DNA of 64,000 nt from Rivularia sp. PCC 7116 (GTDB lineage Bacteria > Cyanobacteriota > Cyanobacteriia > Cyanobacteriales > Nostocaceae). This document shows positions 9,597 to 18,806 of the stretch, one piece after another (position 1 is the first letter of the stretch; each line of letters starts with the position of its first letter). The stretch is taken from contig NC_019678.1 in assembly GCF_000316665.1 (NCBI RefSeq), positions 2,108,001 to 2,172,000 on the forward strand, given 5' to 3'. The position numbers and the translations under genes were made by a program. The notes beneath the pieces are model-generated. The model did no database searches, was not told where the DNA came from, and was given only the letters and a program-made list of their open reading frames with translations.

Positions 9597-9647
9597 ATGA
9601 TCTACAGACAACAAAAATAGAAAACTTAAATTAGGAGCAATTTACAT

Positions 9648-10148
9648 ATGTTTAATTATTCAAAAGCACTTATTAGTATAGCTGCATTCGCTGCAACTAT
9701 ATTGCCAGCAGTCACATTTTCATCACCAGCTAGAGCTATTCCAGAAAATGGTACTCCCAATTTTATGATTCAAACATCTGGATATCCTGCTGTGGCTGTA
9801 TTTGCAGATAGAAAAGAATCCTTTGCACTCGGTTGTCCTGGAATTCGTAATATGTGGAGCAAGATTCCACTACAACAGGTTAGTTCTCGTAAATACAATA
9901 CCATTCAAGCGAATAATCCAGTAGTTGCAGATTTACGCTGTGATGGCAGTATCGAGGCTTATAAACTTTCAGATGAAGGTCCTGGTCTTCTTCTTATTAA
10001 ACACAGAAATGGTGTCTATCACAGACATTATATTGATAGTCCCGGATTTATTAGTGCTTTGCGTTCTGGAAATTTGATTTCTATACGTGGTGTTTCTTTT
10101 AGACGTGTATTTCCGCAAAGAGGTACTGATTTCAAAATGTATAAATAA
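9648..10148 (+). CDS. Small secreted protein of unknown function
   Basis: This 166-residue protein has a clear signal peptide (MFNYSKALISIAAFAATILPA followed by SPARA and cleavage near residue 30). The mature part holds two cysteines (in LGCPG and LRCDG), likely a disulfide outside the cytoplasm, and a basic C-terminus. I do not recognise the family. An AGGAG site lies 11 bp before the ATG. Copy 5 of the repeated element is upstream, so it probably shares regulation with the RTX gene. Confidence 0.7.
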   Translation: MFNYSKALISIAAFAATILPAVTFSSPARAIPENGTPNFMIQTSGYPAVAVFADRKESFALGCPGIRNMWSKIPLQQVSSRKYNTIQANNPVVADLRCDGSIEAYKLSDEGPGLLLIKHRNGVYHRHYIDSPGFISALRSGNLISIRGVSFRRVFPQRGTDFKMYK

Positions 10149-10220
10149 GCTTTGTAAACTGAAATGAAAGTCTAGTAAGTCCAGGAAATTTCGCAAAATC
10201 AGGGTGTATACATTACAAGC

Positions 10221-10472
10221 CTAGTACTCTGGCAAGCCACAATTGCCGGGTAAGGGCAGGCAGGGGGAGCAGGGGAAGCGGAGGGAGCAGGGGGAGAAAA
10301 AACTTTTTATTTCCACGCTAAACCCAGCAAAGTTCGCTTGGCGAACCACTAGTACTCGAACAAGCCTACATTGCGGGGTGAGGCGAGGGAGGGGGAAGAG
10401 GGGGAAGAGGGGGAAGAAAACATTTTCTTTCCCAACGATACACCCCGCAAAGTTTCCTTGGTGGAGTACTAG
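10221..10472. repeat. Tandem fold-back (MITE-like) intergenic repeat
   Basis: Two related units of about 125 bp (10221-10348 and 10349-10472) each start with CTAGTACTC. The pair ends in GAGTACTAG, so the block has terminal inverted repeats (CTAGTACTCTGGCAAG against CTAGTACTCCACCAAG on the other strand). Each unit holds a GGGGGAAG/GGGGAGCAG-type purine run, a GAAAA/TTTC core and a pyrimidine-poor tail with GCAAAGTT. Apparent reading frames across it on both strands are by-products of the repeat. It fills most of the 404-bp gap before the next gene. Confidence 0.6.
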
Positions 10473-10552
10473 AAAAATCATCAATTTTGCATCAACATTA
10501 GATTTATCAACGCTAAAAAAAATAAAACATAAGATTACTAAAAATTTTAGAG

Positions 10553-11338
10553 ATGGCAAAAATTTATTTGTTAAAAACAATCAAATCATTAAGAATAGCT
10601 ATAACTTTGACTTGCTTGAATACAGTTATATTCGCTTACCTTCAACCTAGCAATGCCCGTATTATAAGTTATAGCCAAACTTCTACTGCTTTTCCTATTA
10701 AAGTCAAATTAGGTGACAAAAATATTGTTAGTCTCAAGAAAGATTGCTGTAATCGTAAACGAAGCAAAAAAAGTCACTGGTGGATTCTCAATCAATATTC
10801 AATTTTAAAATTTGATATTCCTTTAAAAATTCATGAATTAAAAATGGGTAGTAATAGTATATCAGGGGTTCCTACTAATACCACAATACTAGCAGCAGCT
10901 AATACTAATGTACGTCATGTGAACTATCTACCTCCAGGGCTTAAAGTTCTTGATGTTTCTGGTACTAAGGTACGTCATGTGAACTATCTACCTCCAGGGC
11001 TTAAAGTTCTTGATGTTTCTGGTACTAATGTACGTCACGTGAACTATCTACCTCCAGGGCTTAAAGTTCTTGATGTTTCTGGTACTAATGTACGTCACGT
11101 GAACTATCTACCTCCAGGGCTTAAAGTTCTTGATGTTTCTGGCACTAAGGTACGTCATGTGAACTATCTACCTCCAGGGCTTAAAGTTCTTGATGTTCGT
11201 AATAGTCAAATTAATAGTCTAAGCTACATACCTTCTAGTGTTGAATGCGTTATTACAGATAGAAATTTTAGAGATAGTCGAGTAGTAAAAAGCCCTAGTC
11301 TTTGTCCAATACAAATATTTGAGATTAAAACTCGGTAA
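10553..11338 (+). CDS. Leucine-rich repeat protein, YopM/IpaH-like 20-residue repeats
   Basis: This 261-residue protein has an N-terminal basic/hydrophobic segment (residues 1-38) that may be a signal peptide. A globular part follows (about 40-115). Five near-perfect copies of a 20-residue repeat with the core LPPGLKVLDVSGT (about 119-215) come next, and then a degenerate sixth repeat (SYIPSSVECV). The LPxxLxxLxVxxT pattern matches the short bacterial LRR type found in YopM/IpaH-like proteins, which bind protein partners. The recognition surface is almost invariant between repeats, suggesting very recent expansion. No E3 ligase domain is present. The substrate or partner is unknown. Confidence 0.7.
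   Translation: MAKIYLLKTIKSLRIAITLTCLNTVIFAYLQPSNARIISYSQTSTAFPIKVKLGDKNIVSLKKDCCNRKRSKKSHWWILNQYSILKFDIPLKIHELKMGSNSISGVPTNTTILAAANTNVRHVNYLPPGLKVLDVSGTKVRHVNYLPPGLKVLDVSGTNVRHVNYLPPGLKVLDVSGTNVRHVNYLPPGLKVLDVSGTKVRHVNYLPPGLKVLDVRNSQINSLSYIPSSVECVITDRNFRDSRVVKSPSLCPIQIFEIKTR
10910..11197 (+). repeat. 60-bp tandem coding repeat (about 4.8 copies)
   Basis: Units begin at 10910, 10970, 11030, 11090 and 11150 and differ at only a few positions (TCATGT/TCACGT, AATG/AAGG, GGTACT/GGCACT). The fifth diverges after 11197. The period is 20 codons, so copy-number change keeps the reading frame. Confidence 0.95.
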
Positions 11339-11428
11339 CAATTTGCTGGTTTTTAACGATATTGTTCCATTGTCTCTCGCCAAAAAAAAGGGAATTAAAG
11401 TTCATCAGTTAATCGGATAATTTTGTAG

Positions 11429-11708
11429 GCTGATGGCAAAGACTTTATCCAAGGAATGAACGGTGACGATATCTTAAACGGAGATGGCTCGAATGACTAT
11501 TTAGAAGGAAATTAAGGTAACGATACTCTTAATGGTGGAGCGGGAAATAACAACTTATTTGGTGGTGATGGGCGAGATGAAATACTTGGCGGTCAATGGC
11601 AACTTGTTCTTCAACGGCAGCGATACAATTCTTGATGGCTATCAGGCTGCAACTTTAGAAAATAAGCCGATTGAATTCGATGTTAATCAACATATTGTTG
11701 TTGTATAA
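11429..11708 (+). pseudogene. RTX repeat protein remnant
   Basis: Reading from 11429 gives DGKDFIQGMNGDDILNGD and further RTX-type nonapeptides, a TAA at about 11513 and then more nonapeptides (GNDTLNGGAGNNNLFGG). A frameshift near 11590 passes to a second frame that ends ENKPIEFDVNQHIVVV and TAA at 11706-11708. The relic therefore has at least one nonsense codon and one frameshift, and probably lost its middle. It fills most of the 523-bp gap between the LRR and DUF928 genes. Confidence 0.75.
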
Positions 11709-11724
11709 AGATAACAAGGGGTTC

Positions 11725-11758
11725 AGATATCCGAATTGTGATAATAGTTTGGATATCT
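11725..11758. terminator. Hairpin after the RTX relic
   Basis: AGATATCC (11725-11732) pairs perfectly with GGATATCT (11751-11758). Only a weak T-rich tract follows, so this is terminator-like rather than certain. Confidence 0.4.
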
Positions 11759-11861
11759 ATAATTTCAAATTAAATCATATCGAAAATTAGCGAAATGATA
11801 AAATAAAAACATAAGTTAAAAGTAGTTGTTTATCAAGTAAAAATAATTTTTATTAACAATT

Positions 11862-12602
11862 ATGAAAATTATCAACCTTCAAAATAAAATAATATTTACT
11901 ATTAGTGTAATTCTAGTAAATATTATCTTATCCCCGGTTTTAGTCGCAGCCCAAACTAATTCCCAAGAGGATGATTTTCCAGCAGCGCCAGATACTGGTA
12001 CTCCCGTAGGTACTTCAACTCCAGGGGGTTCTCGTCCCAATACAAACTGTCCCGAAACTAAGTTACCTTTGAGAGCTTTGATAGCTAACAATGGTAAAGA
12101 TTTTACTGTTGCCGAATATCCAAATTTATTATTTAATGTTCCCTATGCTTCTAATCAAATTAGTAACATTGAATTTGCTTTAAAAGACCCCGCAGAATTA
12201 AAAACAGTTTACCGAACCGCTATTAAGTTGACTGGAAAACCGGGCATTGTTAAAGTGTCAATTCCTCAAAAATCAGAATATGCATTGAAATCGAATAAAG
12301 ACTACCGCTGGAACCTGATTTTATATTGTCGTGGCAATAAAACTGACGAACCAGACCAAGTTTTAACAGGTTGGATAAAAAGCGTACCAATGAAAACTCA
12401 ATTAAATAATCAAGAATACCAAAGTTATATTGAAAATAATATTTGGTATGACGGTATTAGTTTACTGGCGGATAAATACTTTGCCGATCCAAATAATAGT
12501 AAATTAAAAGCGGATTGGCAAAATTTATCTAAGTCGTTGAAGTGGGATAATTTAGATAATAAAGGTTTTGCTGAAATTGTATTGGTAGAACCAGCAGAAT
12601 AA
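11862..12602 (+). CDS. DUF928 family exported protein
   Basis: This 246-residue protein has a signal peptide (about 1-30, ending VAAQ), a Pro/Gly/Thr-rich linker with TPGGSRPNTNC, and a beta-sandwich-like domain with LPLRALIANN, FNVPY and LILYCRGN. This matches the cyanobacterial DUF928 family as I remember it. The function is unknown, but DUF928 genes commonly sit with CHAT/TPR, ShlB-like and hemagglutinin-like genes, as here. It is convergent with the CHAT-TPR gene and separated from it by a strong terminator. Confidence 0.75.
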   Translation: MKIINLQNKIIFTISVILVNIILSPVLVAAQTNSQEDDFPAAPDTGTPVGTSTPGGSRPNTNCPETKLPLRALIANNGKDFTVAEYPNLLFNVPYASNQISNIEFALKDPAELKTVYRTAIKLTGKPGIVKVSIPQKSEYALKSNKDYRWNLILYCRGNKTDEPDQVLTGWIKSVPMKTQLNNQEYQSYIENNIWYDGISLLADKYFADPNNSKLKADWQNLSKSLKWDNLDNKGFAEIVLVEPAE

Positions 12603-12656
12603 ATTGTTGCTATTAACTACAGAAAATTAATATACGTACATTCCAACGACTTGTAG

Positions 12657-12684
12657 AGACGTAGCAATGCTACGTCTTTTTTTA
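12657..12684 (+). terminator. Rho-independent terminator
   Basis: AGACGTAGC (12657-12665) and GCTACGTCT (12669-12677) form a perfect 9-bp stem with a 3-nt loop, followed by a run of T. It ends the DUF928 transcript and lies between convergent genes. Confidence 0.85.
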
Positions 12685-12729
12685 ATTTGGGAATCATACA
12701 AACCATTCACAGCAAATATAATCAATGTC

Positions 12730-15432
12730 CTACAACCAATTCCCCACCAAAACATAAGCACCCCAATCATAAGGTTCATTACGATATTTTTGTCCGTATA
12801 CTAATGCTTTCTGCGCTCGATGTAGGGCTTCGGATTTGCTAACTCCCGCACTCAATTCTTGATAAAATTTCTTAATCAATTTGATTGTAAATTCATCGTT
12901 TACTTTCCACAAAGTCGCTAAGGTACTGTCAGCACCCGCACGTACTGCTAAACCTGCTAATCCTAGTGTGGCTCGGTTATCACCTTCAGCAGTTTGACAA
13001 GCACTTAAAACTAGTAATTCTATACGGTTCGGCGTTTGTTGATTTTGACCACCTAGCAGCTTATTTATATCATTTGGTCGCAGTAGTTCATCATAAGCAA
13101 GTATATAGGTTTGTTCGGGGTCGGAACTAAAGTTACCGTGAGTTGCGAGATGAAGCACAGAAAAGTCTTGATTTTGTAGTTTTTCTTGCAGAGCTTTTTG
13201 ATTGAATTCTTGATTTAACAGTCTTTGAGTAGATGCTAATTCGGCTATCTGTGCTAATTCGTCTTTGGCATTTATTGCTTCAAATTTCCGGTTTTCTACT
13301 TCCAATGATTCGCTGATTCCTCCGGCTAAAATTTTCAGTTTTTCAGAGGAAGGACGTAAATTAAATAGTTGGGAGGTTGGTAAAATACTTAAAGCGTATT
13401 TTTTCTCAATTAAATATTCCTTATTTTTTTGGTCGTACAAAACAGCCATGGGAATATTACGTAATTCGGTATCGAGGACAAATACTAAAGTTTCTACAGC
13501 TTGATTTGTTTCTAATTCTGTCTCAAAAGGTTTGATTAACCATTGATAAACTGTTTGAGAGTATTTTATTGCTGTTTCTGTGTCGCGTTTCGCTATGGCT
13601 TTTCGCAACTTTTGAGCGGTATTTACAACTTGTTCGCTGCTTACGGAATTGCTGTAAGATTTGAAAGATTTTCCTGGTAATTTATAAACAACTTCTAATC
13701 TATCTTTTAAAATAATTGGATAGATGAATGCTGCGTTTTGTTGTATTTGAGCAACATTTCGGTTATCTCTAGCTAAATAATCGAGATTGCAGCGTAAAAA
13801 GTTTTCTAATTCCGCAAGTTGCAGCGAGTCAATTAAGTTAATCGCTGATGTTAAATTCTGTTGTGGTAAAGAAGTATTTTCTGGATTTGTCAAAAGCAAA
13901 CTAACTAACTGTCGGTAAATTGGCTCGACGTTATCCCGGAAAGAAAATTGGACATCTGAATTAATGCTGAGTAAATCATCTCGGACTAATTCTAAAGTAT
14001 TGACAGCAGCTTGATAATTAGCAACAGCTTTTTCTTTGTCTCCTGCAAGATTTGCTAATCTTCCTAATTGCCATTGCCATTGATAAGCTATACTTGGCGC
14101 TTCCGAAGGTTGAGCAAGTAATAAAGCTTCTGCGGTTAATTTTTGGGCTGTTTTTAAGTTTCGTAAATTAAATTTATTTTGCTTTTGATTTCGGGAGTTT
14201 ATTTGATTTTGAATTGCTAAGTATTCATACAAACTGCCGCGATTACCTATTGCATAAGACTTTGCCTTATTATCTGCTAATTTTCCGGCAATTTCTACAG
14301 CATCTTTCAAGATTCCATCAATTTCTTGCCACGAAGAAATATTATTTACAAGCTGTGGTTGTTGATTTAGACAAGCTAATTCCCGAGCTAAATTAATTTG
14401 AGTGTAAACTTTGGTTCGACTGGGGGGTAAATTGGATAAGTTAAGATTTCGACTTGTTTGCAGTGCTGATGCAAAGTTTCCCGTATCTGTCAGCAGACTC
14501 AAACGGTTGATTTGTGCTTTTGTAAAAAATTCTTTGGTGTTGGATGCTAAATTTATTGTTTGTTGATAAGCTTTATCGGCTTGTTTGTAAAAAGGTAATG
14601 CCTCTGAAGGAACGGTATTTATATTACACTGCCAAGGAATAACTTGATTTTGTGGGGTTTTTTGATTTCTGTCTCGTTCCAAATTTCCCCTGGCGTAAAA
14701 AGTATTTCCCAAACTCAGCCAGGATTTAGCAGCAATACTGGGTGTATCTTTGGTTATAGCAAGAGCTTCTTCTAAAACCATTTGAGAACTTTTAAAATCC
14801 CCAGTTGCGCGTAAAATATCTCCTAAACTCAGCAAAGCTTGTATTTTTAAAGCTGCTGGTAATGTTTCTAGATTTTTCTCTATCTGCCCTATGTTAGCTT
14901 TTGCCTGTTGATATAATCCCAAAGATTGCAATGCTTGAACTTGGTTAATTTGATTTTGAATTAGTCCAGGATTAATATTTAATTTTTGGTAAATTTTAGC
15001 AGCAAGTCGCCAATAATTTAAAGCACGTTCGGGATTAGAGCGTTTATACCAAAGTTTTCCGTAAATATCTAAAGATGGCGCTAGTATTGTTAATTTTTGA
15101 TTTGAAAATCTGGTAATTTGTGGCTTTTGAATATCAAAACCAATAATTTCCAAACTTCTGGTAATACTTTTTTCTGCTTCTTGCCATTCTCCTAATTCTT
15201 GATGAGCTAGGGAAAGATTACTCAAAGTTACAGCTTGATTAAGTTTATCCCCCGAGGTAGAAAAATTATTAACTGCTTGTTGCAACTTCTCAATAGCTTG
15301 CTTATACTGTCCTTTTTCATAATACATTTTTCCCTGCTGCACTACTTGTACAGTAGATTGCGGAGTTTGAGAAAATACAGGAGATATTTCAAACGCAAAC
15401 AATAAACTAATCAAAAATAAAACTATTGCCAT
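12730..15432 (-). CDS. CHAT domain TPR protein (exported)
   Basis: From the ATG at 15432 the protein has 900 residues. It begins with a signal peptide (MAIVLFLISLLFAFEISPVFSQ), continues with TPR-type helical repeats (about 30-560) and ends with a CHAT domain (about 600-900). The catalytic pair is His765 in HLATHGNF and Cys812 in LSACQTAEG, and the usual AGLAVRAGADSTLATLW motif follows. The frame is open to 15564, but those 44 extra codons cross a GCGCAAAGGAGCGCAGAG-type dispersed repeat (about 15479-15513), so the downstream start with the signal peptide is better. It follows the TpsB-type transporter gene by about 80 bp. CHAT proteins are caspase-like peptidases, so processing of a secreted partner is possible but inferred. 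Confidence 0.85.
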   Translation of the reverse strand: MAIVLFLISLLFAFEISPVFSQTPQSTVQVVQQGKMYYEKGQYKQAIEKLQQAVNNFSTSGDKLNQAVTLSNLSLAHQELGEWQEAEKSITRSLEIIGFDIQKPQITRFSNQKLTILAPSLDIYGKLWYKRSNPERALNYWRLAAKIYQKLNINPGLIQNQINQVQALQSLGLYQQAKANIGQIEKNLETLPAALKIQALLSLGDILRATGDFKSSQMVLEEALAITKDTPSIAAKSWLSLGNTFYARGNLERDRNQKTPQNQVIPWQCNINTVPSEALPFYKQADKAYQQTINLASNTKEFFTKAQINRLSLLTDTGNFASALQTSRNLNLSNLPPSRTKVYTQINLARELACLNQQPQLVNNISSWQEIDGILKDAVEIAGKLADNKAKSYAIGNRGSLYEYLAIQNQINSRNQKQNKFNLRNLKTAQKLTAEALLLAQPSEAPSIAYQWQWQLGRLANLAGDKEKAVANYQAAVNTLELVRDDLLSINSDVQFSFRDNVEPIYRQLVSLLLTNPENTSLPQQNLTSAINLIDSLQLAELENFLRCNLDYLARDNRNVAQIQQNAAFIYPIILKDRLEVVYKLPGKSFKSYSNSVSSEQVVNTAQKLRKAIAKRDTETAIKYSQTVYQWLIKPFETELETNQAVETLVFVLDTELRNIPMAVLYDQKNKEYLIEKKYALSILPTSQLFNLRPSSEKLKILAGGISESLEVENRKFEAINAKDELAQIAELASTQRLLNQEFNQKALQEKLQNQDFSVLHLATHGNFSSDPEQTYILAYDELLRPNDINKLLGGQNQQTPNRIELLVLSACQTAEGDNRATLGLAGLAVRAGADSTLATLWKVNDEFTIKLIKKFYQELSAGVSKSEALHRAQKALVYGQKYRNEPYDWGAYVLVGNWL

Positions 15433-15515
15433 CCTGCGATGGAACCACTTATAAATTATCTTTTTTTCAAACGCACAGGAGCGTGGAGGTAAGCGCAAAG
15501 GAGCGCAGAGTTTTT

Positions 15516-17330
15516 TCAAAAAGCGTTCCACTGTAAGGAGAAAAGCAGACCATTTTCTTGCCATGTCCTGTCCCTCGAATCTACATTAGTTAAAGGAATA
15601 CCCCAGTCCAAACGAGCGATAAAATCATTATTATTTCGCCATTGCAACCCCATTCCTAAAGATATTAAAGTACTAGTATCGGCATTTTCGATACCGGAAT
15701 TATTCCAAGCGGTACCAATATCGAAGAAAGGTATTATCTGTAAAATCCCTGTAGGAGCCGATTTATTTTTACCTGTACGAAGAATTGGTAACTGTACCTC
15801 AGCAGAAGCAAAAACACCGTTGTCGGCAAGCAGTTGATTTTGGCGATAACCGCGCACGCTTCCTAATCCACCAATGGTAAACTGTTCCGATGATAAAAGT
15901 CCTTGATCTGATAATTGAGCGTTAGCACGGACTAATAATAGAGTCTGCGGTGCTAAAGTTCGTACCCATTGCCCTTGCCCTTGCCATGCAAAAAAGCGAC
16001 TGTCGGGAACGAATTCCCCGGTTTCGGGAATCCGTTTATTAACGGTTGAGTTAAAAGCATCTAAACCAAAGCTAACTTGAGAACGAAATGCAATTACTTC
16101 TTTTGCATTTTGCTGAGTCCAATCTTGAAAAAACCGCAGTGCAAAAACGCGAGTATCTCCCTCATCATCAGCACCGGGAGATAAAGGAAAAGGTTCGTCT
16201 AACAAAGAAGTTTCGCTATCACGTAAAGAACTGCTTACGCCAATGGCGAATTCTCGGAAAGTGCGGTTTTTAATCCGGCGACTCAAAGGTTGACGAAACG
16301 AGATTTCATAAAAACTAGATGCAGATTCAATATCGGAACCACGACCATCTTGATTTATATCATCAAAAGGTGGTTCGATAACATTGCTATCGGTTGTGTT
16401 GAAGCTAAAACGTAAAGTGCCATTTTGAGGATTGAGCGGTAAAGTATAGCTGGCATCCAAACTATTGCTACCATCGGTGTTGCTGTAACCCAAACTCAAA
16501 GCATCACCATTACCCGTAACATTAGCTTCCCTGGCAAAAAGCTGTCTTTGAAAACTTCCTACACTTGGCGATCGCCCATTATCCAAATTAACGGTAGTGT
16601 TGAAAGATTTCGCTTCCTTAAATTCTACATTTAATACGCTCAAACCCGGACGAGAACCAGCGCTGAGTTGTGCAGATATCTGCTCGATCGGAGGGTTGAG
16701 GCTGAGTAACTGTAAATTTTCCTGTAAGCGGTTAATATTTAAAGGTTTATCTGAATTAACCCTGAGCCGAGATTTAACATAGCTGCGGTTGAGTCTTCTC
16801 GAACCTGTAACGTTGATTTCTTCTAACTTACCTTCAATAACTTTAATATTGACAATTCCCCTTTGCTGGTTGCGAGTAGCTTCGGGAATCGAAATAATTG
16901 CACCAGAAGTACTGTAACCTTTTTCCGCATAGAAATTCGCTACCTCAGCAGCAATTTGCAGTAATTGTTGTAATGAAAAGGTTTTAGATAAATTATTTTC
17001 TATAAATTTAGTATTGATGCGTTGATTTAACTCAACAGAAGTTAGAACAGTATTTCCTATAAACTCAAATTCAGTAACAGTGATAGTTTCCGTTTCTGTT
17101 GCAGGAAGTCTATCCGACGGGGTTGGAGATGTTGGAGTTGGTAAAACATCTTCCGGCGGTGGAGGTAGTGACGGAGTCGCGTCGGGAATTGGAGTCGGTT
17201 GGGGAGTTGGGGGAATTACATCTTGGGGTGGTGGTGTATTGGTAGTTTGTGCTTTTACAGCAATAGTTGTTAAAGCAATGATTAACAGAGCTTTTGTAAT
17301 AATAATTATTTTAAGTATATATTGATTCAT
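15516..17330 (-). CDS. ShlB/FhaC/HecB-type outer-membrane transporter (TpsB)
   Basis: This 604-residue protein has a signal peptide (1-27), a proline-rich linker (about 30-75), POTRA domains (about 85-240; TEFEFIGNTVL and VNIKVIEGKLEEINVTGSRR) and a C-terminal 16-strand-type barrel. The barrel holds the characteristic VRGYRQN motif of Omp85/TpsB proteins near residue 490 and ends in a C-terminal aromatic residue (SLQWNAF). The family secretes large beta-helical exoproteins across the outer membrane by two-partner secretion. The probable substrate is the 1641-residue hemagglutinin-like protein encoded at 18919-23844 on the same strand. Confidence 0.9.
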   Translation of the reverse strand: MNQYILKIIIITKALLIIALTTIAVKAQTTNTPPPQDVIPPTPQPTPIPDATPSLPPPPEDVLPTPTSPTPSDRLPATETETITVTEFEFIGNTVLTSVELNQRINTKFIENNLSKTFSLQQLLQIAAEVANFYAEKGYSTSGAIISIPEATRNQQRGIVNIKVIEGKLEEINVTGSRRLNRSYVKSRLRVNSDKPLNINRLQENLQLLSLNPPIEQISAQLSAGSRPGLSVLNVEFKEAKSFNTTVNLDNGRSPSVGSFQRQLFAREANVTGNGDALSLGYSNTDGSNSLDASYTLPLNPQNGTLRFSFNTTDSNVIEPPFDDINQDGRGSDIESASSFYEISFRQPLSRRIKNRTFREFAIGVSSSLRDSETSLLDEPFPLSPGADDEGDTRVFALRFFQDWTQQNAKEVIAFRSQVSFGLDAFNSTVNKRIPETGEFVPDSRFFAWQGQGQWVRTLAPQTLLLVRANAQLSDQGLLSSEQFTIGGLGSVRGYRQNQLLADNGVFASAEVQLPILRTGKNKSAPTGILQIIPFFDIGTAWNNSGIENADTSTLISLGMGLQWRNNNDFIARLDWGIPLTNVDSRDRTWQENGLLFSLQWNAF

Positions 17331-17588
17331 TTGTTGTCAAAAATCGCAAAGGCGCGGAACATATAAAAATTAGTTTTTTCAAATATATTGTTAATTTATA
17401 GTCCTATATTTTAAGCAATATCACTGTAATTGTCCATTATTTTTTATAAAATGATACTTAATAAATAAAAATTAATTGAAACAAAACTACAGCATATTCA
17501 AACGCATAATTTAGTAGCGATAATTAAATTAATAAATTACCGCTACTTAGATGATATTTGAAACTAAATATTTAGTATTTTCAATTTC

Positions 17589-18545
17589 TTATTTCCTGGA
17601 ATTGATTAGTCTAGGATAGGCTAACTTAATTTCGCGATCGTGAGCAGCAGCCTGAACAATAGAATTTACAGTATTTCGACGAACCTGATTATATTTATTG
17701 GTAAACCAGTAGCGGAATGCTCCATGTACGGTGTCGCCAATAACTTTAGCAGAGTACCCACTTATACGTGAAATCCTGTCAACATATACATCTTCCAATT
17801 TTATTGTTGCTCCCGTTGAACGTACTCTCCATTTGAGACTACGACCATGTTGTGAAAAAGAGATTTCCATATTCACAGTAGTTTTGACTCTAGCACGACC
17901 TTTGACACGAGTACTTCCAAGAAAAACACCATGATTATAAGCTTTAAAATCAGTATTATTTCGCAGTAAACCAGAGACTACTGCTCTAAATCGCAACTTA
18001 TTACCCCTGAAAGAAAAGTTTCCTAGTTTAATATTTAGGTCATCTTCAAGACGAACCCAGCCTTTTGACCATAAACCGTGATTAACCTTTTTATAAACAG
18101 CTCTTGTTTGTGGTTCGTAATGGCATATTTTTTGACCTAAAACTCTTCTGCACTTTCTGACTTTAACGACTTTTACACCACTTTTAATGCGAATTTTATT
18201 TCCCCAGTTATTGCTATGAGGAAATTGTTCGGAACCTAATTGTCGCTCTACATAACGCTCTATTGCTCCACTCAATGCTCCTTCAACAATTTGTTCTGGT
18301 CTAACTATCGCAGTATTAAATCTTTTAGTAACAGCTCTGTTTTGAATACTTTGGACTAAAGATTCATTTTGAATTGTATTTTTATCAATCTGTATTGATA
18401 TTGTTTTAATAAGTTCGGGACGGAATATCTTCTGATTTTGTTGCTGGTTTAATTTAGCATTTGCAGGATTTTGAACAAAAGTCATTATTCCTGGTACTGC
18501 AATAATTGTAGACAATAATAATCTATTCAATTGACTAATAAACAT
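17589..18545 (-). CDS. Secreted basic protein of unknown function
   Basis: This 318-residue protein starts at the ATG at 18545, eight bases after an AAGGAG site; a TTG one codon upstream is less likely. It has a signal peptide (to about residue 30, PANA). The mature part is basic, with paired cysteines (VRKCRRVLGQKICHYEP), a beta-rich middle (about 150-260) and a helical C-terminus. I do not recognise the family. It lies between the exoprotein and transporter genes of the two-partner system. Two copies of the repeated upstream element precede it (18608-18634 and 18807-18834), linking it in regulation to the plus-strand secreted genes. Confidence 0.7.
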   Translation of the reverse strand: MFISQLNRLLLSTIIAVPGIMTFVQNPANAKLNQQQNQKIFRPELIKTISIQIDKNTIQNESLVQSIQNRAVTKRFNTAIVRPEQIVEGALSGAIERYVERQLGSEQFPHSNNWGNKIRIKSGVKVVKVRKCRRVLGQKICHYEPQTRAVYKKVNHGLWSKGWVRLEDDLNIKLGNFSFRGNKLRFRAVVSGLLRNNTDFKAYNHGVFLGSTRVKGRARVKTTVNMEISFSQHGRSLKWRVRSTGATIKLEDVYVDRISRISGYSAKVIGDTVHGAFRYWFTNKYNQVRRNTVNSIVQAAAHDREIKLAYPRLINSRK

Positions 18546-18607
18546 CAAAACTTCTCCTTTTTAATTATTTGATTTAGGAATGGATTTACGTATCTTCTAT
18601 TCATGTA

Positions 18608-18634
18608 TTGGTCAACTAATTTGGTAGTATGCAG
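18608..18634 (-). promoter_or_regulatory. Repeated upstream element, copy 6
   Basis: On the minus strand this reads CTGCATACTAC, 10 bases, GACCAA, and ends 62 bp before the start at 18545. Its spacer is one base shorter than in the other copies. Confidence 0.6.
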
Positions 18635-18806
18635 ATTTTTAGCAGTTTTAAAAAATAAATCAATGAAAAATTTAGGTTTTCCTGAGTAGAAGTATGATTT
18701 ATTCCCTAGATCCGTATAGAAAATTAGATTGGTACTCAAATTACAGAACAGTAAATCAATACTTCGATTTAGCAAAGTCTAAAATATTTATTTTTCTATA
18801 AATGTT

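Noticed and set aside
10243-10650. Open frames across the fold-back repeat on both strands
   Set aside because: They are low-complexity products of the repeat.
10910-11197. 60-bp tandem repeats as a CRISPR array
   Set aside because: The repeats have no unique spacers, keep the reading frame and encode leucine-rich repeats.
18545-18775. 76-codon open frame between the secreted-protein gene and the exoprotein gene
   Set aside because: It runs over repeated-element copy 6, has poor start context and no protein-like pattern.
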